A stretch of DNA of 64,000 nt from Tectiglobus sp965224045 (lineage in GTDB: Bacteria > Pseudomonadota > Alphaproteobacteria > Rhizobiales > Hyphomicrobiaceae): NCBI GenBank assembly GCA_965224045.1, contig CBDCYD010000015.1:62001-126000 (forward strand). Direction: 5' to 3'. Positions 1 to 8,784 of this stretch are shown here, one piece after another. Within the stretch, counting starts at the first letter, position 1. The number at the start of each line of letters is the position of its first letter. A program made the position numbers and the translations under genes. The notes beneath the pieces were generated by a model. It saw only the letters and a list, made by a program, of their open reading frames with translations. It did no database searches and was not told where the DNA came from.

Positions 1-255
1 GGCGGCACGCCGGGTATCCAAGAACGCGGCAGCATTCGCCTTGCGACAACCCATGCCATCAACGAGGGGCGGGATGTCGTGGCTGACGCCTACCGCCTTG
101 CCGGCCAGAATGCGATCTTCGAGAATGCACCGTTCGAGCGTCGCCTCCGGGATGCGCATGCCGCCTCGCAACAGGTGCAAGGGCGCAAGACGCACTATGC
201 CACGGTGGGGCGCATCCTCCTCGGCCTCGAGCCCGACACCGAGATGTTCATTTAG
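1..255 (+). CDS. C-terminal end of an acyl-CoA dehydrogenase-type flavoprotein (partial)
   Basis: The reading frame is open from the first base and ends at TAG 253-255, giving the last 84 residues. The segment around RRLRDAHAASQQVQGR resembles the last helices of acyl-CoA dehydrogenase-fold flavoproteins, including the HpaB/DszC-like flavin monooxygenases, where an R-D-x-H-x-x-x-x-x-x-Q-G/R pattern lines the flavin and tetramer interface. The ending GLEPDTEMFI is also typical of that group. The N-terminal and middle domains lie outside the window, so dehydrogenase and monooxygenase cannot be told apart. The family is moderately sure and the substrate is unknown. Confidence 0.6.
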   Translation, partial: GGTPGIQERGSIRLATTHAINEGRDVVADAYRLAGQNAIFENAPFERRLRDAHAASQQVQGRKTHYATVGRILLGLEPDTEMFI

Positions 256-472
256 ACTTGTAGACCTGTCACCAGGCTTTGGCCGGTAACGATTGGCGAA
301 CGCCGACGATGTCGAAATTGAGTCGACGTCGTGCCCGTACATGAACGAAAAATAAAAACTGCATTCAGGATGAGTTCAATGCGCATTGGCTAGGTCTTGG
401 CGCAAGTGCTGGCGCGATTGCCGACCTGATCGTCGTCAGCAAGCCAGCAACACGCTTCCTGGAGCGACCGTC

Positions 473-826
473 ATGACCCGCACATCGACCCTGATCTTTG
501 CCGCTCTGGCCGCGAGCATAGCTGCCGGATCGGCCGCACAAGCCAAGACTCCGAAGCTTGGCGCAATCGAGGCCCGCCAGACCTACCATCTCGGTCTCAT
601 CCGCGAAGGCCGCGCAACCGGCTCGCTGACCTTCTTTGAGGGTTGGAAGCTGAAGCGCGAGCAGCGCCGGATTTCCAAGATCAAGGATGCGTACCTGGCT
701 GACGGACACCTGAGCCTGAGCGAGCGCCGCGACTTGCGCAACGCTCAGAACCGCGCAGAACGCCACATTTGGCGCGAGCGCACGGATGCCGACGTGCGCG
801 GATTCTTCTGGCGCATATTCTATTGA
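473..826 (+). CDS. small secreted protein of unknown function
   Basis: This is a 117-residue protein. The ATG at 473 is preferred over an upstream in-frame start because GGAG lies about 9 bases before it and the protein then opens with a signal peptide (MTRTSTLIFAALAASIAAGS, cleavage near AAQA). The mature part is basic and helical, rich in Arg, Glu and Leu, with a Y-L-A-D-G-H-L-S-L-S-E-R motif that recalls one EF-hand-like loop, and ends in an aromatic tail (GFFWRIFY). Similar short periplasmic proteins are common in Hyphomicrobiales and have no assigned role. A strong hairpin terminator follows directly, so it is probably a monocistronic gene. Confidence 0.65.
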   Translation: MTRTSTLIFAALAASIAAGSAAQAKTPKLGAIEARQTYHLGLIREGRATGSLTFFEGWKLKREQRRISKIKDAYLADGHLSLSERRDLRNAQNRAERHIWRERTDADVRGFFWRIFY

Positions 827-856
827 TACTCTTGAGTTCAGGTTTCTTCCCACCTT

Positions 857-885
857 GGGGCCGCAGATGCGGCCCCTTCTTCTTG
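857..885 (+). terminator. rho-independent terminator
   Basis: A perfect 8-bp stem GGGGCCGC/GCGGCCCC closes a 4-base loop and is followed by TTCTTCTT. It sits 30 bases after the stop of the small secreted protein on the plus strand. The opposite strand lacks a good T-run, so it mainly serves the upstream gene. Confidence 0.8.
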
Positions 886-928
886 CTGCCGGTGGGAACC
901 GGGCGGGCCGGACGGAAAGGCCGTCCGG

Positions 929-1675
929 TTAGGGAACCCAGGTCAAATGCTGGCTCAGCCACCAGGCGAGACCGGCAACTGCGGCGCCGGCAACGATGAG
1001 ACCCGCGCGCCTGGCCTTGCGGATCAAGCGGCGCCACTTGAACTGAGAACGGCTGGCTTGGAAATGCTCGATGACCGGCATTTCGCCGGGCTTGTCGAAA
1101 ATCTTGACGTAGGAGGGCGGGAGCACGGTGATTGAAATTCCCGCCATGTCGGTGAAGGCCATGTAGATCATGTCTTCATCGAGCGTCAGCGGACCGCAGT
1201 GCTGTTCGGCCTCTTTCCAGAGCGTGGCGAATCGGCGACCACCATCGGTGTTTCGAACGAAGACGGTTCCTGCCGAGATGCGCAAGTAGTTGGTGCCACC
1301 AGCCCGGACATGGTGAAACAATATCGAGACGTCCGTTGCGACCGTGTCGAAGAAGTCCAACGGCCGGCGAACGACTGCATCGGCGTCCAGATAGAGGACG
1401 TCCTTGTCGGGAAAGCGCTCGAGCGCATGGTGGACGAAGACCGGCTTCAGTCGTGTTGTTGCCTCCCAGGTTGCGCCGCGTTCGTAGCGCCGGAAGTAGT
1501 GGTTGATGCCAAGGCGTTCGAGGGATGCTTTGAGGGACAGGACCTGTTCAAGGTAGTTTGGCGTGTAAAAGGCGCAGGCGACAAAACTCTGGTCGCCCTG
1601 GAGCCAGGCATACTCTTCGGGTAGCCGGGCCGGGTGGGAAATGCCCCCGTCGGTGACCGGCGTGCGGTCCTGCAT
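929..1675 (-). CDS. glycosyltransferase with DxD motif and C-terminal membrane anchor
   Basis: The protein has 248 residues. After a short N-terminus it has a GT-A-like fold signature: an alternating strand/helix region (FVACAFYTPNYLEQV) and the nucleotide-sugar metal motif YLDADAVV with D97 and D99. A later DEDMIYMAF segment fits an acceptor or catalytic region. Near the C-terminus (about 225-242) there is one hydrophobic segment, AGLIVAGAAVAGLAWWL, after a basic stretch, so the enzyme is probably held at the inner face of the membrane. It starts 3 bases after the stop of the upstream glycosyltransferase, with GGGAG just before the ATG, which indicates one transcript and coupled translation. 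Sugar donor and acceptor are unknown. Confidence 0.75.
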   Translation of the reverse strand: MQDRTPVTDGGISHPARLPEEYAWLQGDQSFVACAFYTPNYLEQVLSLKASLERLGINHYFRRYERGATWEATTRLKPVFVHHALERFPDKDVLYLDADAVVRRPLDFFDTVATDVSILFHHVRAGGTNYLRISAGTVFVRNTDGGRRFATLWKEAEQHCGPLTLDEDMIYMAFTDMAGISITVLPPSYVKIFDKPGEMPVIEHFQASRSQFKWRRLIRKARRAGLIVAGAAVAGLAWWLSQHLTWVP

Positions 1676-1678
1676 CCT

Positions 1679-2497
1679 CTACTCCCGCCAATATTCGCCG
1701 ATCCAGAGCGCCGGCTTGAAGCGTCGCCTCATCGGTCGCCACTGAATGCCCTGGCCGACCCGTTTCTTGGGTTCGTGCTCGCCCCGCAATGCAGTAGCAG
1801 GTGTGATCGATCCGTAAAAGACGAGGATTTTGCCGCCATCCGGTTTTTTCGGTGTGGAGAAGAAGCGCAACACCCGGTTGCGGGGTAGGCAGGCAAGATT
1901 GAACGGCACACACCAATCGGCGGGCCAGAACGTCGCTTCATCGACATTCTTGGTCAGAAAATTCTGCTCCTTGTAGTCATATTCCTCGGCGATTACCTCG
2001 GCCGGCGTCGCATAAAAGCGTTCCAGAACCGCCGTTTCGTGGCCGATGAAGTAACGCACCACCGAGCTGTTGCCGTAGCCCAGATGCGGGTCCTTCCATT
2101 CCTTTATGATCAGGAATCGGCCTGGAAGGTCGAACAGCGGGTCAATCGAGTCGATGATGACCAGATCGACATCGAGATACAGCGTCATGCCGTCAAGCCC
2201 GCCCAGTCCAGCCTGCATGAGGCCGAGCTTCGGCCAGTATTTGCCCAGGCTCTTGTCGAACCTGACCTCCGGCATCGGCTGACACTCGACCTCTTCGCGA
2301 ATTCCGGACGGATCATCGGTGAAGCACACGAAGCGGACCTGCCAGGTTGTATGGCGCATGACCATGGCGTACAGGCGGTTGACCCACTCCGGCCCGTAGC
2401 GATCTCCCCATTTCATGCAAACAACATTGGCCCTGCGCGTGGCCTGGGCCCGCTCGAAGGCATCCTGCCACGACTCTGACGGCGCCGTGTCAACCAA
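1679..2497 (-). CDS. glycosyltransferase, GT-A type
   Basis: A 272-residue protein starting at TTG; GGGAGG lies about 8 bases upstream. The N-terminal region (VVCMKWGDRYGPEWVNRL) and the metal-binding YLDVDLVI motif (D109, D111) are typical of a bacterial glycosyltransferase group that resembles GT8 enzymes. A second conserved patch, DYKEQNFLTKN, probably helps form the active site. No membrane segment is seen, so it is likely cytosolic. It is first in a two-gene operon with the membrane-anchored glycosyltransferase 3 bases downstream; the two may act in sequence on one surface glycan or lipid. Family call is good, specificity unknown. Confidence 0.75.
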   Translation of the reverse strand: MVDTAPSESWQDAFERAQATRRANVVCMKWGDRYGPEWVNRLYAMVMRHTTWQVRFVCFTDDPSGIREEVECQPMPEVRFDKSLGKYWPKLGLMQAGLGGLDGMTLYLDVDLVIIDSIDPLFDLPGRFLIIKEWKDPHLGYGNSSVVRYFIGHETAVLERFYATPAEVIAEEYDYKEQNFLTKNVDEATFWPADWCVPFNLACLPRNRVLRFFSTPKKPDGGKILVFYGSITPATALRGEHEPKKRVGQGIQWRPMRRRFKPALWIGEYWRE

Positions 2498-2698
2498 CGA
2501 TCATCCTCCCCGTACGCCGGCCGGGCTCTGGGCTCGGCGTGCAGGTTTACGCCTAACCCGGGGCCATGCGCCATGCAAGCCGGTGGTCTGTCGCCGCGTT
2601 GTAGCAACACGCCCGCCTGGTGCCTCCAGGCGTTAGCGGATCCTTAAGGTTAACGGCCTACTGCTGGGGGGATCTGCAGACTTCAGCGAGGGCGTTCG

Positions 2699-3706
2699 AT
2701 GAGCATCGTCAAATCCGTGCTGTTCGATGAAATTTGTCAACGCGGCTGCATTCGCGACGCCGATGTCAAAGACCTGCGACACCTCTATTACGAGGACGGT
2801 CGCATCCTCCACAAGGAGGCCGAGGGTCTGTTCGAGATCAATGATGCCTGCCGCATTCAGGACCCCTCCTGGGCCGTGTTCTTCGTCGAGGCGATCACGG
2901 ACTATTTGGTCAACGAAGCCGAACCGGAAGGCTATCTGACCAGGGAAAATGCCGACTGGCTGATCGCGCGGATCGGACACGACGGCGAAATTCAATCCCA
3001 GACGGAGCTCGAGCTGCTGCTCGCGGTGCTGGACAAGTCGCGCTGGTCCCCGGAATGCCTCATCACATTCGCGCTCGAGCAGGTCAAACATGCCGTCATC
3101 GGAGGTGAAGGCCCGCTGCGCATCAACGCAGATGTGGCGGCCGGATGCGTCAGTGATCAGGATGTCGAAGTTCTGCGCCGCATCCTTTATGCGTTTGCCG
3201 GCGATGGCAACATCGCGATTACGCGTCGCGAGGCCGAGGCGCTATTCGATATAAATGATGCGACTGCCAGCGCCGAAAACAGCCCGGCCTGGGACGAACT
3301 GTTCGTCAAAGCGATCGCAAACAGCGTAATGGCGGCATCCGGCTACAGCGTGCCACCGCGAAGTGAAGCCCTGAAACGCGAGCAATGGCTCGAAACGCGC
3401 GGCGAACTCTCGTTTGGGAATGTGGTGAGTGCAGTCGTTTCAGGTGGCTTCACCAGTATATTTGATGCATATCGCGAACAAACAGCGGAAGAACGCGCCC
3501 TCGCGCGGCTCGAGCAGCAAAGGCTGGAAATCATAACCAATCAGGAGATTACGGGGGGCGAGGCCGACTGGCTCGCCGAGCGCATTGGCCGCGACGGCGA
3601 ACTGACGCCGAACGAGGTGGCGCTGCTCAGAAGTCTCAAGGAAGCCAGCCCGAAAATCGACGAAAAACTGCTGCCGCTGCTGGACAAGGTTGAAATCGCC
3701 GCCTGA
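2699..3706 (+). CDS. duplicated-repeat protein with EF-hand-like loops, function unknown
   Basis: A 335-residue acidic, soluble-looking protein without signal peptide. It is built from two related halves. Each half has a D-V-x-x-L-R-x-x-x-Y block, a D-G-x-I loop followed by E-A-E-x-L-F-(E/D)-I-N-D, then a W-x-x-(F/L)-F-V-(E/K)-A-I block, and later A-D-W-L-(I/A)-(A/E)-R-I-G-(H/R)-D-G-E. The D-x-G-x-(I/L)-x-x-x-E spacing recalls EF-hand calcium loops, but the full 12-residue consensus is not met, so calcium binding is a guess. The halves are separated by an insert at about 225-265. It is flanked by non-coding DNA and ends in a strong terminator, so it is probably transcribed alone. Confidence 0.65.
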   Translation: MSIVKSVLFDEICQRGCIRDADVKDLRHLYYEDGRILHKEAEGLFEINDACRIQDPSWAVFFVEAITDYLVNEAEPEGYLTRENADWLIARIGHDGEIQSQTELELLLAVLDKSRWSPECLITFALEQVKHAVIGGEGPLRINADVAAGCVSDQDVEVLRRILYAFAGDGNIAITRREAEALFDINDATASAENSPAWDELFVKAIANSVMAASGYSVPPRSEALKREQWLETRGELSFGNVVSAVVSGGFTSIFDAYREQTAEERALARLEQQRLEIITNQEITGGEADWLAERIGRDGELTPNEVALLRSLKEASPKIDEKLLPLLDKVEIAA

Positions 3707-3736
3707 TGCGGTGGCGCAGATTTGATCTTGCAGGCA

Positions 3737-3771
3737 AGCCCTGGATGCGACATCGCGGCCAGGGCTTTTTT
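3737..3771 (+). terminator. rho-independent terminator
   Basis: Stem AGCCCTGG/CCAGGGCT with a 14-base loop is followed by six T. It lies about 30 bases after the stop of the duplicated-repeat protein and separates it from pccA. Confidence 0.75.
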
Positions 3772-3908
3772 GTGCCTGGACCGCCATCGGTCGAATTGTG
3801 CATCACCGAAGCGCCCGATATGTTGACGCACTGTCCAACCTGCAGCCCAAATCCCGCCGGCCTGCGCGGTGCATACCATCCACTTCGAGAACGGGGACGT
3901 CGCAGCAG

Positions 3909-5927
3909 ATGTTCAACAAAATCCTGATCGCCAATCGCGGGGAAATCGCCTGCCGCGTCATCAAGACAGCGCGACGGATGGGAATTGCGACCGTCGCCGT
4001 CTATTCGGATGCCGATCGCGATGCGCTGCACGTCGAAATGGCGGACGAAGCGGTTCATATCGGACCGGCAGCAGCGGCAGAATCCTACCTGGTCATCGAA
4101 AACATCGTGGCGGCGTGCAAATCGACCGGCGCGGAAGCGGTTCATCCCGGCTACGGCTTCTTGTCAGAACGCCAAGCGTTTCCCGTCGCGCTCGAGGAGG
4201 CGGGACTCGTCTTCATCGGTCCCAACCCGAACGCCATTTCGGCGATGGGCGACAAGATCGAATCCAAAAAGGCGGCGGCCGCTGCCGGTGTTTCCACCGT
4301 TCCGGGCTTTCTCGGGGAGATCGATACCCCCGCCGCCGCGGTGCGCATTGCGGCCGATATCGGCTACCCCGTCATCATCAAGGCGTCGGCCGGCGGTGGC
4401 GGCAAGGGCATGCGGATCGCTCATGACGCAAAGGACGTCGAGGAAGGGTTCTCGCTGGCCAAGTCCGAAGCCCGATCGAGCTTCGGTGATGACCGGGTGT
4501 TCATCGAGAAGTTCATCGTCAATCCACGCCATATCGAGATTCAGGTGCTGGGTGACAAGCACGGCAACGTCATTCATTTGGCCGAACGTGAGTGTTCGAT
4601 CCAGCGGCGCAATCAGAAGGTCATCGAAGAGGCTCCTTCACCACTTCTCGATGAGGCCACGCGCGAGAAGATGGGGAGACAGGCCGTCGCGCTCGCGAAA
4701 GCCGTAAATTACGACTCCGCCGGCACGGTGGAATTCGTTGCAGGCCAGGATCGCTCCTTCTATTTCCTCGAGATGAATACCCGCTTGCAGGTCGAACATC
4801 CCGTGACCGAACTTGTGACGGGCATCGATCTGGTGGAGCAGATGATCCGGGTTGCGGCGGGTGACACTCTCACCCTCAAGCAATCGGACGTCAGCCTCAA
4901 CGGATGGGCCATAGAGAGCCGCGTTTATGCCGAAGATCCGTATCGCAATTTCTTACCCTCTATCGGCCGCCTGACCACGTATCGCCCGCCTGCCGAAGGC
5001 TGCCGCGACGGAATCACGGTGCGCAATGACACCGGCGTCGTCGAGGGTGGCGAAATCTCGATGTATTACGACCCGATGATCGCGAAGCTGGTTACGCACG
5101 GGCCCGACCGCACGCGCGCAATCGACGCCCAGGCAGATGCCCTCGATGCGTTCTATATCGATGGAATTCAGCACAATATTCCCTTCGTCAGTGCAATCAT
5201 GCAACATCCGCGCTGGCGCTCGGGCGACCTTTCAACCGGATTCATCGCGGAGGAATATCCCGATGGGTTCGCCCGCCGGGCGCCGGAAGGCAGCACAATA
5301 ACGGTGCTGGCAGCAGTCGCAGCTTCGATTGATCATCTGTCCAACGTGCGCCGCCGTGAAATCACCGATCAGATGCACGGACCATCGGTGCGATTTGCAA
5401 TCGATCGCATCGTTAAACTGGGCAGCATCGCACAGCCCGTTCATGTCGATGGCAACATCGGCCAACCAGTGCTGGTAACGCTGCTGGACGATAATGGTCA
5501 TCCGCAGGATACGCTCGAAGTTTCGTCGGGATGGTGGCCAGGGCAGCCGGTGTGGCGCGGGAGCGTCGGCGATGATGAAGTGTCCGTCCACGTTCGTCCC
5601 ATTCTCAACGGCTTCGACCTTGCCTATCGCGGGATTTCGGTCGAGACGTACGTCTATACGCGGCGCGAGGCCGAGCTGGCGGCGTTGATGCCAGAGAAAA
5701 TTGCGCCCGACACCAGCAAATTCCTACTTTGTCCGATGCCCGGCCTGGTCAAGGCGATCATGGTCGAGCCAGGCCAGGCGGTGAAGGCGGGTGACGCACT
5801 TGCGGTTGTCGAGGCGATGAAGATGGAAAACGTGCTCAAGGCAGAGCGCGATAGCACGGTTGGCACCATCCAGGCGAAGGCCGGAGACAGTCTAGCTGTC
5901 GACGACGTTATCATCGAATTCGCCTAG
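3909..5927 (+). CDS. pccA: propionyl/acetyl-CoA carboxylase, biotin-carrying alpha subunit
   Basis: A 672-residue protein that carries out the ATP-dependent carboxylation of biotin and presents carboxybiotin to a separate beta subunit, the route from propionyl-CoA to methylmalonyl-CoA. In order: biotin carboxylase N-domain (FNKILIANRGEIACRVI at the start), ATP-grasp domain with the glycine-rich loop KASAGGGGKGMRI, carboxylase C-domain, a PccA-type linker domain, and a biotinyl domain with EAMKMEN; the biotinylated lysine is about residue 638. ATG 3909 is chosen over an upstream in-frame start because the family begins at MFNKILIANRGEIA. The beta subunit and mutase are not in this window. The domain order is that of PccA rather than a stand-alone AccC. 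Confidence 0.93.
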   Translation: MFNKILIANRGEIACRVIKTARRMGIATVAVYSDADRDALHVEMADEAVHIGPAAAAESYLVIENIVAACKSTGAEAVHPGYGFLSERQAFPVALEEAGLVFIGPNPNAISAMGDKIESKKAAAAAGVSTVPGFLGEIDTPAAAVRIAADIGYPVIIKASAGGGGKGMRIAHDAKDVEEGFSLAKSEARSSFGDDRVFIEKFIVNPRHIEIQVLGDKHGNVIHLAERECSIQRRNQKVIEEAPSPLLDEATREKMGRQAVALAKAVNYDSAGTVEFVAGQDRSFYFLEMNTRLQVEHPVTELVTGIDLVEQMIRVAAGDTLTLKQSDVSLNGWAIESRVYAEDPYRNFLPSIGRLTTYRPPAEGCRDGITVRNDTGVVEGGEISMYYDPMIAKLVTHGPDRTRAIDAQADALDAFYIDGIQHNIPFVSAIMQHPRWRSGDLSTGFIAEEYPDGFARRAPEGSTITVLAAVAASIDHLSNVRRREITDQMHGPSVRFAIDRIVKLGSIAQPVHVDGNIGQPVLVTLLDDNGHPQDTLEVSSGWWPGQPVWRGSVGDDEVSVHVRPILNGFDLAYRGISVETYVYTRREAELAALMPEKIAPDTSKFLLCPMPGLVKAIMVEPGQAVKAGDALAVVEAMKMENVLKAERDSTVGTIQAKAGDSLAVDDVIIEFA

Positions 5928-6071
5928 GATCAGCAAGCGCAAGCCTCGCTTGAACGATCAAGACTGAAGCAATCGTTAAGACACGATTGATCGAAAGTGC
6001 GACAAACTAACCATTCAGCAAGCATCACGCGATATTCTGGTTGCAATTAAATCAGACAGGTATCGCGTCAC

Positions 6072-6581
6072 ATGTTGAATTCGCTCTATCGCAGCTTGTT
6101 CGATCCGCGCGGCCGGATCGACCGAAAGGGCCTACTGCTTCTGGCAGTTTGCCTATTTGCAGCACAAATCGCAGTTTATGGCGGCGCCTGGCTCGGCCTT
6201 TATGCGGCCCGCGCTATTGCAGTCCAGGGGTTCGAACTCCTGAGCCTCTGGGTGTGCATGGTGGCGGCCATCAAGCGCCTGCACGATATCGGCTACGGGG
6301 CCGTGTGGGTCATGATCGGTTTTGGTGCGAAGTGCCTCTTCGCGCTCGGCCTTGTCGTCTCGGTCATGCTGGTCTGGGGGCTGCAAGCTCTGGAAACCGG
6401 AACTTCGTCCTACTGGACGGTTGTTGGTCTGACTATGCTGCCGGCCGTCGCCGGAACGCTGTGGCTACACGTCAAACCGGGCGAGCGGCGCACCAACCGG
6501 TATGGCATGGTGCCCGGACGCACGGGCTTTTCCGAGCCGCAACACCCAAGCGCAGCCATGACCGGTCTTGAAGCCGCATGA
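6072..6581 (+). CDS. DUF805 family inner-membrane protein
   Basis: A 169-residue membrane protein. It opens with the DUF805 hallmark F-D-P-R-G-R-I-D-R-K-G and has about four hydrophobic segments. The cytoplasmic motif AAIKRLHDIGYGAVW and the late motif KPGERRTNRYG are also characteristic of DUF805 (R-x-H-D-x-G and P-G-x-x-x-x-N-x-Y-G). The C-terminal tail after residue 150 is polar. The family's biochemical role is not established. It is separated from pccA by 144 bases with no terminator that I can see. Confidence 0.85.
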   Translation: MLNSLYRSLFDPRGRIDRKGLLLLAVCLFAAQIAVYGGAWLGLYAARAIAVQGFELLSLWVCMVAAIKRLHDIGYGAVWVMIGFGAKCLFALGLVVSVMLVWGLQALETGTSSYWTVVGLTMLPAVAGTLWLHVKPGERRTNRYGMVPGRTGFSEPQHPSAAMTGLEAA

Positions 6582-6671
6582 GGTGATCGCAAGCACGGCG
6601 GATCACGCGGACTTGCCGGGTCCTCCACAACGCGTTACATGACGCCGCTTCCACGTGCGGCGTTATTTCCT

Positions 6672-7142
6672 ATGCTTTACTTCGCCTACGGCTCCAATCT
6701 ACTGCCTGCTCAGATGGCGCGGCGCTGTCCCGGTGCGCGTGCTGCCGGCGGGGCGCGCCTTGCGGACTGGCAGCTCATTCTGACGACGCGCGGCAGTGCC
6801 AACATCGTCCGCCGGCCGGGAGGTGCCGTGTATGGCGGCCTGTGGCACTTTCAGCCCCATCACATCGCGCTGATGGACCGGTGGGAAGGTGTCGCGCATG
6901 GCGCATACCGGCGCCTTTGGGTACGCGTTGCGGTGGACGATGATACAGTACGGACAGCACTCACCTATGTCGGCGGGCGCACCTACGCGGGAACCGGTAG
7001 AGCGAACTACATTCTCGGCAACATGCTGCCGGGCGCCCACGCATTTGATCTGCCTGCCGGCTACCTGGCTGAAATCGAAAGCTGGTTGCCGCGCACGCCG
7101 ATCGCGGCGGCGCGGCGCTACATCGGGCGGCGGACATTTTGA
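6672..7142 (+). CDS. gamma-glutamylcyclotransferase-like protein (AIG2/GGCT fold)
   Basis: A 156-residue protein. It starts with the family signature YFAYGSNL followed by M-x-x-R-C-P-x-A, which forms the phosphate/substrate-binding loop of the GGCT fold. The expected acidic catalytic residue is in the LMDRWEGVAHGAYRR segment (D-x-x-E-G-V-x-x-G-x-Y-R). Members cleave gamma-glutamyl amines or peptides to release 5-oxoproline. The start at 6672 puts YFAYGSNL at the N-terminus as in the family; an in-frame ATG at 6639 would add 11 residues, and neither has a clear ribosome-binding site. The gene is alone between DUF805 and a convergent LysR gene. Substrate unknown. Confidence 0.8.
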   Translation: MLYFAYGSNLLPAQMARRCPGARAAGGARLADWQLILTTRGSANIVRRPGGAVYGGLWHFQPHHIALMDRWEGVAHGAYRRLWVRVAVDDDTVRTALTYVGGRTYAGTGRANYILGNMLPGAHAFDLPAGYLAEIESWLPRTPIAAARRYIGRRTF

Positions 7143-7193
7143 TACCGGATCAACGGTCCTGCCCAATGGGCCGATGCCAGACCGTGGCTGCAG

Positions 7194-8054
7194 CTAGACC
7201 CGCATACGTTCGATCCGGCTCGCCTCCTTGCGCAACGCTGCCAGGATCGGCTCGTAGGCATCTTCGTCACGTACTTCCGGATAAACCATGTAAACCGGGT
7301 AGTTGAAGCGACGTGCACGATGCAACAGTCGCAGGCGGCCGCGCGTCAGATACGGCTTTACAATGCGCAACGGACAGTAGCCTGACGACGGGTTTGCCAG
7401 CAGATATTCGATACCACTGGTGCCGATGTCGAGGCTCAGATCCGGGTTCAGGACTTCCGGATTCTCCGTTGCATGTTCGAGTTCGAAGTCCGGGCCCCAG
7501 TCGAGCACGACGTAATCGTAGGCGCTCCGTCGCCCGCCACTCCTGACGCTGGTGACCAAAACAAACTCTTCATCGAAGAGGTGTTCGCTTTCAAGACCGG
7601 CGTACTGGAGCGGTTGATAGAGAATCGCCAGGTCGAGCGTGCCCTCCAACATGCCCTGGGTCACGACCGAGGGCAGCTGGGCGCTGGCGCTCACTGCAAT
7701 ATCAGGGATATTGGCGCGCAACCACGATACCCAGCGCAACAAAAAACCGTCCCACAGACTCATTGGTGCGCCAACCGACAGGCGGTCCCGGTGCTTGTTG
7801 GAACCGCTGACTTCAAGCTGGGCATGCTGCCAGACACGGACGAGTGCCAGCGCATGGCGACGGAACTGTTCGCCAGCCGTTGTCAAAGCAGCGCCACTCT
7901 TCGAGCGCTCGAACAGTTCCTTGTCCAGGTGGTATTCAAGGCTGCGGATGCGTGCACTTACCGTGGATTGGGTTAGGTGCATCTTTCGCGCGGCCTCGAT
8001 GAAGCTGCCGGTGTCTGCAACCGTCAAAAAGGTTCTTGCAAGGTTTATGTCCAT
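7194..8054 (-). CDS. LysR family transcriptional regulator
   Basis: A 286-residue LysR-type regulator. The N-terminal winged helix-turn-helix is clear (TFLTVADTGSFIEAARKMHL then TQSTVSARIRSLE), followed by the linker helix and an effector-binding domain of periplasmic-binding fold starting near residue 90. Its direction points away from the H1-like gene, with about 240 bases between the two starts. LysR proteins often control a divergent neighbour, but the effector domain gives no clue to the ligand. The gene converges on the gamma-glutamylcyclotransferase-like gene, so it is a single transcription unit. Confidence 0.9.
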   Translation of the reverse strand: MDINLARTFLTVADTGSFIEAARKMHLTQSTVSARIRSLEYHLDKELFERSKSGAALTTAGEQFRRHALALVRVWQHAQLEVSGSNKHRDRLSVGAPMSLWDGFLLRWVSWLRANIPDIAVSASAQLPSVVTQGMLEGTLDLAILYQPLQYAGLESEHLFDEEFVLVTSVRSGGRRSAYDYVVLDWGPDFELEHATENPEVLNPDLSLDIGTSGIEYLLANPSSGYCPLRIVKPYLTRGRLRLLHRARRFNYPVYMVYPEVRDEDAYEPILAALRKEASRIERMRV

Positions 8055-8293
8055 GGCGACAACGCTGCCATTACGTTACGCAATCGGCACGCGGGTTGTG
8101 CAGTTTCACCTTCAACATGGTGGTAGCCGTTGAGACCGCGCGCACTGTAACCTGCTATCTATCGGTTTTTTCGATAACGGTCACCGGAAAAATCCGTTTG
8201 TGGTGAAACGAGAAAACCACGAAGGTGCAAGACGTTCTAATGTCATGTTAGGACGCTCCCACCCGGGTTAGTATGAGGAAAGGGAAGAAGGCA

Positions 8294-8767
8294 ATGAAGG
8301 CTCCTGCGAAGAAGGCAGCCTCAAGGAAGGCACCAGCAAAGAAAGCCGCTGCAAAAAAAGCAGCGCGCAAAACGTCGGCTCGCAAGACATCGGCCCGCAA
8401 AACGGCGGTCAGAAAAGCAGCCGTCAAGAAGTCGCCCGTTAAGAGGGCGACGGCGAAGAAAGCAGCCGCAAAGAAAACGGCAGCGAGAAGAACTGCTGCC
8501 AAGAAGGCACCGGCGAGAAAGGTTGCCCGAAAGAAGGTTGCGGCGAAGGCAGCAGCAAAGAAGGCTCCGGCCCGCAAGACCGCTGCCCGAAAGGCACCAG
8601 CCAAGAAGGCTGGAGCGAGGAAATCCGCGGCACGCAAGGCCGCTGTGCGCAAGCTCGCAGCCAAGAAGGTTGTCGCGCGCAGATCCCCGGCGAAGAAGAA
8701 GGCAGCCGCCAAAAAATCGCCTCCTCGCAGAGGTAGTGGCACTCGTCGAGGTGCCGCCAAGCGGTAA
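8294..8767 (+). CDS. histone H1-like lysine/alanine-rich DNA-binding protein
   Basis: A 157-residue extremely basic protein made almost wholly of Lys, Arg and Ala in degenerate repeats of the kind KKAA, ARKT and APAKK, like the C-terminal tail of eukaryotic H1 and bacterial AlgP/Hc1-type proteins. Such proteins compact DNA or change its packing. No globular domain is present. ATG 8294 is chosen because AGGAAAGGG lies 9 bases upstream; an earlier ATG at 8273 lacks a ribosome-binding site and would add seven residues. The repeats are coded by related 12-24 base units, so length may vary between strains. Confidence 0.8.
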   Translation: MKAPAKKAASRKAPAKKAAAKKAARKTSARKTSARKTAVRKAAVKKSPVKRATAKKAAAKKTAARRTAAKKAPARKVARKKVAAKAAAKKAPARKTAARKAPAKKAGARKSAARKAAVRKLAAKKVVARRSPAKKKAAAKKSPPRRGSGTRRGAAKR

Positions 8768-8784
8768 ATGACGGGAAGTTGCCG

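Noticed and set aside
8248..8760. Long minus-strand frame opposite the H1-like gene, rich in Phe, Ala and Leu
   Set aside because: It is the complement of the Lys/Ala repeats and only mimics a membrane protein.
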